Assembly: GCA_963210315.1 (NCBI GenBank)
Contig: OY723237.1
Span: 992,001 to 1,056,000, forward strand
Source: Rhynchopus euleeides
Taxonomy: Eukaryota; Euglenozoa; Diplonemea; Diplonemida; Diplonemidae
DNA length: 64,000 nt
Direction of reading: 5' to 3'
Shown: one piece after another, positions 56,975-64,000 of the stretch
Position numbering within the stretch: the stretch's first letter is position 1
Layout of the letters: every line of letters begins with the position of its first letter
Notes under the pieces: generated by a model
Database searches by the model: none
Told to the model about the DNA's origin: nothing
What the model saw: only the letters and a program-made list of their open reading frames with translations
Program-made: the position numbers and the translations under genes

Positions 56975-59359
56975 CTACGGGCCAGAGGCAGGCAGATCTT
57001 GCAGGGCAGGGCTGGCGTACTCCCTGTTCTTTGCGTTCGCACGCACCGCAGCAAGCACCACCTCCCGGTCTGCCTGCAGCCCGGCACTCGCAAAAGGGAG
57101 CAGCACATCGGTGTGGTGTCCGTCGCAGAACGCGGCAAGTGCTGCCTGCTTGTCAGCGCGCACTCTGTCCCCCGCGTAGACGAAGTTGGACGGGTGTTCA
57201 CGGATGGCAGCAAGTGCCACGTCCAGGTTGTCACGCAACGCAGGGGCCATCCAGACGAACAGAGAGGAACAGGCTGCAATAGCTGCCAACGCAACGTCCT
57301 TGTCGTGCCGCAGTGGGGCTGTCAGGGAGAGATAGATCACCGGATCGGTGGCGATTGCCTGCATCACGAAGGTTCTGTCAGCTTGCAGCGCTTCGCTTAG
57401 AATTCCCAACCTCACCTTTCGCCCATGAAGTGCCTCCATGACAACATCCTTGTCCTCCTGCAATGTCGCACTCAGTTCGTGAAAGTTCCTCAGCTTCCCA
57501 TAGTCAAGTGCCTCCATGACAAGCTCCTTGTCCTCTTGCAACGTCGCACTCATTTGGTGAAAGTTCGTCAGCCTGTCACATTCAAGAGCCTTCAACACGA
57601 CATCTTTGTCCCCTCGCATCGCCTCACTCAGATCACTGAACTCCAACTCGGTAGCAATGTCTTTGTGGAAGGGCTCAAGAGCCTCCATGACGACATCTTT
57701 GTCCTCCTGCAACGTCGCGTTCAGTTGGAGAAAGTTAATGCATGTACCGAATCCGTTCATGACAACGTCTTTGTCCTGCTGCAACGTCGGGCTCAGTGTG
57801 TGAAAGACACCGCCAGCTTCCCAGTCGAATGCCTCCAGGATGACTTCTTTGTCCCCTCGCAGCCCCTCACTCAGGTCAGAGATGTCCATCATGTTACCAC
57901 CCCGGGAAGAATGTAGGTGTCTTATGATGAAGTCTTTGTCCCCTCGCAGCGCCTCGCTCAGATCCCCCAAGTTCACTACACCTGTACAAAGCCCCTTAAA
58001 GGCGACGTCTTTCTCCAGGTCCGACAGCGTCAGTTGATGAATGCTCTTGATCCGGTAGCCAGCCTGGTTGTCCGCAAGCCGTTGGCGTGCAAACAGGACC
58101 CCCGCGTCCTCTTGCAGCGCCTCACTCAGATCACCGATGCACACGGGCACATTTGAAGCAAGCGCCTCCATGACGAACTCTTTGTCATCTCGCAATGCCT
58201 CGCTCAGAGCACCGAACTTCACGACATTCTCACGAAGTGCCTCCATGACAACCTCTTTGTCCTCCCGGAACGTCGCACTCAGTTGGTGAAAGTTTGTCAC
58301 ACCCGCATCGGATCCCCCAGCAAGTGCCTTCATGACGACCTCCCTGTCCTCCCGCAGCGCCCCACTCAGATCACTGAAGTTCACGTTCTGCTGACAAAGT
58401 GCCTCGATAGCGACCTCTTTGTCCTGCTGCAACGCCACGCTCAGTTGGTGAAAGCCCCCCAGGTTGCGACAGCGAATTGCCTCCATGACGACCTCTTTGT
58501 CTTGCTTCAGCGCCCCACTCACATCACTGAAGTGAACATTTTCCATTTCAAGTGCCTCCATGACGAAGTCTTTGTCCCCTCGCAGCGCCTCACTCAGATG
58601 ACCGAAGTACACTTTGTTCTCAAGAAGCGCCTTCATGGCAACCTCCTTGTCTTGTTTCAACGCCTTGCTCACGTGTGGCCACACCGGTGACACTTTATCT
58701 TTCACCAGTGCTTCGAGCACGAATGCCTTGTCACTGAGCCACACAGCGCTGTTTGCACAGTGCGGCACAGCAAGAAGCGCAACGTCGCGCTGATCCTGCA
58801 GGCTTTTGTCCTCAACGTGGTGCCACATCGACGCGTCCTGCTGCAACGCCACGATGACGACGTCTGCGTCTGAACGCAGTGCGGCACTGGCACGCAGAAA
58901 GGCCTTGGGATCGTACTTCAAGTACTGCAGCATCACCTCCTTGTCGTCGTGCAGCGAGGGGTGCACCCAGTGTGCCTGGATGACGGGAAGGAATACCCTG
59001 ACATACGTATGATGCTCATCCTTGAGGGCATAGACGAGCATGGCCAGGACACACTCCCGCCGCTGTCGTGCCCACACTGGGATGTCGTCCATCTTCACAG
59101 CACCGCTGCGCAGCTGCGCCACAAACTCCGCCACACCACGGACCACGCCCACCCGGCACCCACCCGAGAAGGCGGCGACGTTGCTGACGCGCTCCGCCCC
59201 GTCACACGCCACGCGCTGCCCGCTCACGCTCAACTCCACGTCCTCCCCGAAGCCGAAGGCCTCGCCGCACTGCCGCTTCATCGTAGACACCGTCGCGTCC
59301 GCATCGATCTCCAGAGGCTCCTCACGCCCTGACAGCGTGTCGATGGCGTGCACCTCCAT
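56975..59359 (-). CDS. DUF4116-repeat protein with ubiquitin-like N-terminus
   Basis: The ATG at 59359 opens 794 aa, chosen because the upstream frame is low complexity and overlaps a dispersed repeat. Residues 1-75 (MEVHAIDTLSGREEPLEI, CGEAFGFGEDVELSV) resemble a ubiquitin-like domain. The rest is about two dozen helical units of ~25 residues with the DUF4116 core L-R-x-D-K-E-x-V-M-E-A-L, in two alternating forms (FHQLSATLQEDKDVVMEAL and FSDLSEALRGDKDFVMEAL). The function of DUF4116 is unknown; in protists it often occurs as long arrays. The repeat identity at DNA level suggests recent expansion. No membrane segment or signal is evident. Confidence 0.85.
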   Translation of the reverse strand: MEVHAIDTLSGREEPLEIDADATVSTMKRQCGEAFGFGEDVELSVSGQRVACDGAERVSNVAAFSGGCRVGVVRGVAEFVAQLRSGAVKMDDIPVWARQRRECVLAMLVYALKDEHHTYVRVFLPVIQAHWVHPSLHDDKEVMLQYLKYDPKAFLRASAALRSDADVVIVALQQDASMWHHVEDKSLQDQRDVALLAVPHCANSAVWLSDKAFVLEALVKDKVSPVWPHVSKALKQDKEVAMKALLENKVYFGHLSEALRGDKDFVMEALEMENVHFSDVSGALKQDKEVVMEAIRCRNLGGFHQLSVALQQDKEVAIEALCQQNVNFSDLSGALREDREVVMKALAGGSDAGVTNFHQLSATFREDKEVVMEALRENVVKFGALSEALRDDKEFVMEALASNVPVCIGDLSEALQEDAGVLFARQRLADNQAGYRIKSIHQLTLSDLEKDVAFKGLCTGVVNLGDLSEALRGDKDFIIRHLHSSRGGNMMDISDLSEGLRGDKEVILEAFDWEAGGVFHTLSPTLQQDKDVVMNGFGTCINFLQLNATLQEDKDVVMEALEPFHKDIATELEFSDLSEAMRGDKDVVLKALECDRLTNFHQMSATLQEDKELVMEALDYGKLRNFHELSATLQEDKDVVMEALHGRKVRLGILSEALQADRTFVMQAIATDPVIYLSLTAPLRHDKDVALAAIAACSSLFVWMAPALRDNLDVALAAIREHPSNFVYAGDRVRADKQAALAAFCDGHHTDVLLPFASAGLQADREVVLAAVRANAKNREYASPALQDLPASGP

Positions 59360-59442
59360 CCCACACACACACACAGGTGTCCCGAGGTCTGCCGGTGGGT
59401 GTGTGTGTGTGTGATACAGCACAGACAACAATGCGGGTGCAG

Positions 59443-59543
59443 CGTGTGGTGAGTGATGCAACAACACCTGCGATGAGCAGCCATGCACACATGGCAGTGG
59501 CGAAGCGAACATCCGTAACCGCCAAGGCGGGGGGCGGTGGGGA
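59443..59543. repeat. 100-bp dispersed duplicate, copy 2
   Basis: Matches 40563-40664 with very few differences. It lies about 85 bp upstream of the DUF4116 ATG, so it may form part of that gene's 5' region. Confidence 0.75.
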
Positions 59544-59559
59544 GGGAGGGAACTCGGGG

Positions 59560-60180
59560 AACTGACCGAGCTTCTGCTGGCAGCATCCCACATTCGGCAG
59601 ATGTTGCGCTGCCATGTCCGCAGCACACTCCCTCAACGCCGTTGTTGGAAGCGCTACGATGCTGCAGCCTGGCTCAGGATGTGGGCACGTCACTCTGGCT
59701 CACTCTGGACACGACTGGCTGATGATCGGCAAGAGATACACTCGGTGGTTGTCACCTGCACATCACCGTCAGTGACATGGCAGACTGCTTTCACCCGTCG
59801 TGTACCCCTGTGCCGCACTGTTTCCAATGTACCCAAAGACGATGCCACGATGATATACTAAGTATGCGGCGGCTAGAAGAATCACAAGAAACACGCCCTC
59901 TCACACAGAGGCAGGATGCGAGCTTTGCCGGCTGACACCAGCACCACCCCCCATGCGGCCAGACAAAGGAAGAACAAAACATATCATATAATACGGCAAT
60001 CACCACCAGGTCGGCCCTGCCTGCCTGGCACATGCGGAGGCGAGGCGATGCACCCCATGCCTGTCAGCAGCCCATTGTCAGGGCAGCTGTGCCGGGGCCA
60101 GCAAATCACCCCTGGCGGATGGAAACGTATGTGTGTCACCCAAAGGCGTGACAACAAAACCAAGCTCCTTCACTCCAGTT
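59560..60180. other. Intergenic, no gene recognised
   Basis: Mixed-composition DNA between two minus-strand genes, with an AT-rich patch at 59965-60000 (AACATATCATATAATACGG). No RNA gene or exon is evident. Confidence 0.35.
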
Positions 60181-60184
60181 GATT

Positions 60185-60270
60185 TTGGTGGAACACAAGC
60201 CCACCCCATCCTCGGGTCTGATGAAGTGGTGTGATTATTGAAACACCGCAAGATCCTAGCTAAATACAGG
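60185..60270 (+). repeat. CTGATGA-type hairpin repeat, copy 3
   Basis: GGTGGAACACAAGCCCACCC, GGGTCTGATGAAGTGGTGTG, CCGCAAGATCCTAGCTAAA. Same order as the copies at 36910 and 18880, with a partly decayed inner stem. Confidence 0.55.
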
Positions 60271-60518
60271 GCATGTTGCTTGTTGTGTGCGCGGTAAACC
60301 CGGGCAAAGCAAAATCAACACCGCAGCAGGCTGAGGAGGTTGTCTTTGTAGCCCAAAAACAAGCTGCTCCGCTATCCTGCTGACACTTGACAGGAGTCCT
60401 GTTGCAGTCACAAATATGAGGCTGCAGTTTGTGCGCCAAATCCGGGAAAAGAGGGCCTATCTCCTCCGTTGGCTCCACTTGACCCATCAAGAGCGGGCGG
60501 CACCCCACCACCCACCTC

Positions 60519-61739
60519 TCAGGGGACAACCCGCGTGACACGGATGTGCGCCCCGTCCGCCGAGAAGACCCAACTGCCGCAGGGGCTCAGCGCGAGGCCA
60601 CGCGCCATGTCGCTCCCGCAACCCCTCACCACACGCAGACACTCGCCTGATGGGGAGTAGATCCGCACGGCCTGCTCCTTGTCGCACGTCGCAAACAGTG
60701 TGGAGTGCGTCGCAGCAGCGAGCCGCTTCAGCCCACCGGCATGCCCGCGCAGCCGGCGCAGCAGAGCACCCGAGGGGAAGGCCCAGAGGCACACCGTGTG
60801 CCTGCCGGTGCAGGTGACGAGCAGCGTCTCTGCTGCGGCGGACACAATGTCGCACACCCTGCGGCTGTGCGCCAGCCGCAGCCTCGGGCAGTGGCGCGGC
60901 GACTCCCCCGGCAGCGGAGCGGCACGCACCACCATGTCCTCACCAGCGTAGAGGATGGCGCCACGCGTGACGTGCCCTGCCGTGGCGGACAGGCCCAGCC
61001 TGTAGGCAGGGTGGGCAGCTCCTCCCGCATCCCACACACCTGTCATGCTGTAGGCGGCGAACCCCACCAGCCACCGCCCGCAGGGGGAGCACTTCACGGC
61101 GGCGGTGGAGAAGGAGCCTGCCTCCAAGGCTCGCACGCAGGCACCGCTCCGCGCGTCCCAGATGTGGATGAAGCTGCCCGCCCACGAGACGAGGCGGCGG
61201 CTGCAGGGGGTGAAGGTGGCTCCGCGCACCCCGCAGCTGTCGTGGGGGATGTCGCCGGCCTGCATGTCGATGCGGAGGAGCACGGTGCCCGGGTGCGTCT
61301 CCCAGATGGTGATGAAGCGCTGCCAGTGCGACACTGCGCAGAGGCTCCCATCTGGCGACACCGCGATATGGCATGGCGCTGGCGCGCAGTGGTACAGCGT
61401 TTCGTGCTGCGGAGCAGCGGCGCCTGTGGCCCCATCCCCGCAGATACGCCGCTCGGCTGGGAGGCAGTCCTGCCCGCCAGCTGGGGCGACGCCATCGCTA
61501 TCCGCACACCCCTCAGGTGCGCCGCAGCAGGGCCTGATGGGAGGTGTGCCGGTGCCGCGCGACAGCTGCGGCAGGCAGGACTGCCCGACGCCACATGGCA
61601 TGGGGCAGGGCAAGCGGTGGCGGGGATGGCACACCGCTGCGCGCTGCCTGCGGTGTATTGTGCAACTGGTTGTGGCGTTGGGGGTGGGGGGGGGCGGGGC
61701 GGACTTCCAACCTGTGGGAAACTGTGTTGGCGCTGACAC
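60519..61739 (-). CDS. WD40-repeat protein
   Basis: The open frame has up to 406 residues. The first ~130 are Pro/Cys-rich and unconvincing, so the true start may be a later exon boundary. From about residue 135, six or seven WD40-like blades can be read: CHIAVSPDGSLCAVSHWQRF with ITIWETHPG, FIHIWDARSG, CSPCGRWLVGFAAYSMTGVW, HTVCLWAFPSGALLRRLRGH, AVRIYSPSGECLRVVRG, and a closing LSPCGSWVFSADGAHIRV before the stop at 60519. This gives one beta-propeller, presumably a protein-interaction platform. No other domain is visible and I cannot assign a pathway. Confidence 0.7.
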   Translation of the reverse strand: MSAPTQFPTGWKSAPPPPTPNATTSCTIHRRQRAAVCHPRHRLPCPMPCGVGQSCLPQLSRGTGTPPIRPCCGAPEGCADSDGVAPAGGQDCLPAERRICGDGATGAAAPQHETLYHCAPAPCHIAVSPDGSLCAVSHWQRFITIWETHPGTVLLRIDMQAGDIPHDSCGVRGATFTPCSRRLVSWAGSFIHIWDARSGACVRALEAGSFSTAAVKCSPCGRWLVGFAAYSMTGVWDAGGAAHPAYRLGLSATAGHVTRGAILYAGEDMVVRAAPLPGESPRHCPRLRLAHSRRVCDIVSAAAETLLVTCTGRHTVCLWAFPSGALLRRLRGHAGGLKRLAAATHSTLFATCDKEQAVRIYSPSGECLRVVRGCGSDMARGLALSPCGSWVFSADGAHIRVTRVVP

Positions 61740-63417
61740 CGGGGGGGGGGGGGGGGGAAGAGAGACACGCTATACATCGTTGAAATCATTCAAAGTGTGC
61801 TGCTTGTTTTGTACTGAAAACTCCATGCTCGTTTGGTGCATGTGTATGGCAGAAGGGCGGGTGAAGGGAGGCTACAACAATTGTCGAGAGTGAAGGCAAA
61901 GACAAATCTCCCAGCACCTTCTCGCGGAGTAGTTATCCTTTTTATCACTTTGCACGCAGAAGGGCGGGCGAAGGGGCGGGGGCGGGGGGGAGTGGGGTGA
62001 CGGCCAGCCTCGGTGCAATACATCTTATGGATTCGTTGGGGGCGTATACACCTGATGCACCCCACCCCCCATCAAAGGCGGGAGGGGCAACAGGGACTTA
62101 TGGAGTGAGATCCTTCTTCCTCTGCACACTCACACACTCACAAACACACACACGCTAAGCTTTTTGTTTAGTGTAGGTCACACCGAGCGAGCTCGGATAA
62201 TCCATCACCCTGCCAGACAGACACAGATGAGATGAATCGTCTTGCCAGAGTAGCATGGCGGTGCCTCCGCCACCCGGTGTGGCAAAGTGAGGAGAAGGGA
62301 TGAGTTGCCCTTCCGAGAGCGCACCCCGAGCTCCTGCTCATGATGCGATCGCCACTGTCCGCACACACCCTCGCTGCCACAACCTCATTCGTGCATCTTT
62401 CCGTCGCACCGGATGTCAGGAGGGAGGGTCACCCATCGTGAGAGAGGGCGCCACTATATCTTTTGTTCGGGCCGCGGCATATGAGAGTCCACATGCCACC
62501 CATCACTCCACCCCCCACCCCCCACCCCCCACCGGTCCAGTTGGGACATTAACTGCAAACCCTCCCCCCGCGATCTTTGCAGCGATGTGAAGGGGCCCCC
62601 CTGTGGGCTCCTTCCTTGCAACCCGACGGACGGCCCTGTGTTGGGGTGGCCTCGCTGGGGTTGGACCACGGGCGGCACGGCACAACACACGCACACAGCA
62701 GCCTTTCCTTTTGTTTAGTGCAGGTTGCACCGGGCGAACCTTGACGTGGCATACTTCTTTATTACTTTCCCCAACAAGGTGCCGTGTCAGGTGGAAATGA
62801 ATCAGCGAGGGGGGGGGGGGGGAGGTATGGGAAGCGCGTGGTGATTGCCGCCACACACACACAGTCTCTTGCGCCTGTCAAATCACACACAACACCTCTT
62901 GCGGGCAAAAAAAGGCATTTCTGCGTGTGCGATCCGATCCATTTTTTCTCGTTCTGCCTTTTGGATTCTCCGTGAGTAGACCCTCCCCCCCCCCCCTCCC
63001 CCCCCCGCACGCACAAACCCCCACCGGTTGTATTTGAGAAAAAATACCAACCCTTTCTGCCGGGCTAGTGAAGGACCTCTCAGCATCCCGAATTATAAAC
63101 TGGGGGCAATTCTGCAAGACACGCGCGCAGTTGCGGGGCATAGGTGGCCGCACCCTGCCGCCATCTCCCACCCTTCCTCTGCCATACTAGCGGCGTGATT
63201 GCCGCTTGCACGAGGCAGACACTCTCACTTACTCACCAACACCCCTTATATAGCATCATTTGTTTCCTCCTTGTGTCCCAAGCTGTGACGCAGCGTGGGG
63301 ACACAAAACTACGCAGTTACAGAGAAGAGAGGGTTGCCGTTCGTTTGGCACACCACCACCCCACCACCACCCACGGTTAAGCAGAGAGCTACATCACAGC
63401 CCCGAAGGGAAAATATG
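61740..63417. other. Gene-poor stretch up to second retrotransposon copy
   Basis: The segment 61877-61940 resembles 11163-11225. The segments 62160-62200 and 62706-62745 share TTTGTTTAGTGYAGGT, then CACCG-GCGA, and the first is the uninterrupted relative of the hAT target at 20133. G- and C-runs lie at 61741-61757, 62808-62822 and 62985-63007. No gene supported. Confidence 0.4.
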
Positions 63418-64000
63418 AAAGCGCCCTATCACTTCACAGCTACAACCGCTCTGATGAATTTCCTTTTGTTTGTTGCGTTGACGCTTCTACACACAAAACC
63501 CTGAACTGATCACACCCTGAGCCTGATGAAGGGTGGGGTTAGTGTATAGAGCACGTTTGGTTGCAGCTGTGGTGGGGCGCTTTCCGCTCACACGAGTGTG
63601 CTTAAAAAGCGCCCTATCACTTCACAGCTACAACCGCTCTGATGAATTTCCTTTTGTTTGTTGCGTTGACGCTTCTACACCAGGACCCTCATCCGGAGGG
63701 ACGTGTCCGTCTCGTTCTCAACGAGGCGGCCGCGCTGGTAAAAGTGTAGGTGGCATCGACACTGGTGGCAACTCCACGGGGTGTGTGGCCTGCGTCCCTC
63801 GCGTGTACGCGTCTGCGCGTTGGTCGTGGGTCGCAACCCAGTGTGGAATAAGTCGTATCTGCTGGCGGCGCGCTGTTGTGTATATCTCCTGCAGCAGGAG
63901 GTTGCCTCGGTAGTTGGCGCAGTGGCCCTTCCGGAGCGCGAACACCAGGCCGAGGTTGTCTATGTGGCAGGTTACGCTTGCCTCCCTCACACGCTGCATC
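63418..64000 (-). mobile_element. Second DIRS/Ngaro-type element, cut by window edge
   Basis: It starts after ATATGAAA with B (63421-63492), A (63493-63608) and B (63609-63680), then the interior CAGGACCCTCATCC. Over about 320 bp of interior I see a single difference from the first copy (GGCGGCCGC against GGCGGGCGC). It has one A repeat here, where the first copy has three, so this is the ordinary arrangement. Confidence 0.92.
63718..63999 (-). CDS. RNase H domain of second retrotransposon copy (partial)
   Basis: The last 93 codons of the RT/RNase H protein, from MQRVREASVTCHIDNLG to the stop at 63718. They include CHIDNLGLVFALRKG and DQRADAYTRG, identical in protein sequence to the copy at 49292. 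The N-terminal part lies beyond the window. Confidence 0.9.
   Translation of the reverse strand: MQRVREASVTCHIDNLGLVFALRKGHCANYRGNLLLQEIYTTARRQQIRLIPHWVATHDQRADAYTRGTQATHPVELPPVSMPPTLLPARPPR

Overview
This is nuclear DNA from a eukaryote, probably a GC-rich, transposon-laden protist or alga. The evidence is spliced genes with GT-AG introns (about 70-220 nt, one swollen to 8.9 kb), standard stop codons, eukaryotic families (profilin, a GlcNAc-transferase-like protein, ankyrin, WD40 and DUF4116 repeat proteins) and many kinds of eukaryotic mobile element. I cannot name the species. Chromerid, stramenopile or other algal lineages would fit, but nothing I can see decides between them.

Layout, left to right. 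A deletion-derivative MULE transposon (204-1335) lies just downstream of a two-exon profilin gene on the minus strand (exon 1 at 10640-10706, exon 2 at 1446-1786). The profilin intron holds a complete antisense LINE (about 1989-10610) whose two ORFs lie in the same frame, separated by one UAG. Next comes a non-autonomous split-direct-repeat (DIRS/Ngaro-type) element stuffed with minisatellites (11704-16663). From 16.7 to 26.4 kb there is no convincing host gene, but there are two hAT elements with perfect 8-bp target duplications (20141-20806 and 22709-23641), foldback repeats and several dispersed hairpin repeats.

A two-ORF DNA transposon with CACGG termini spans 26393-29657 and is followed directly by a 2-kb array of 41-bp repeats. 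Host genes resume on the minus strand: a four-exon coiled-coil protein (33728-36744), a GlcNAc-transferase-like type II membrane protein (37510-38823) and a small LRR protein (39449-39964). After a ~185-bp satellite (41.6-42.4 kb) comes a second CACGG-type element (43050-46089). It encodes homologues of both ORFs of the first, and a third hAT element (44193-44853) is nested in its ORF2.

At 48616-53678 is a full-length tyrosine-recombinase retrotransposon with gag, recombinase and RT/RNase H regions. Its split direct repeats have been amplified in tandem. It sits inside an AT-rich tandem repeat from which the empty site can be read. A second, nearly identical copy begins at 63418 and runs off the window, and a solo repeat lies at 31951-32134. 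Between them are three more host genes on the minus strand: an ankyrin-repeat protein, a DUF4116-repeat protein (both with ubiquitin-like N-termini) and a WD40 protein.

The strongest candidates for something undescribed are the paired CACGG two-ORF elements, the minisatellite-filled split-direct-repeat element, and the dispersed hairpin repeats, one of which resembles a fold seen in the retrotransposon's terminal repeats. All homology statements rest on reading motifs by eye; no database search was run.
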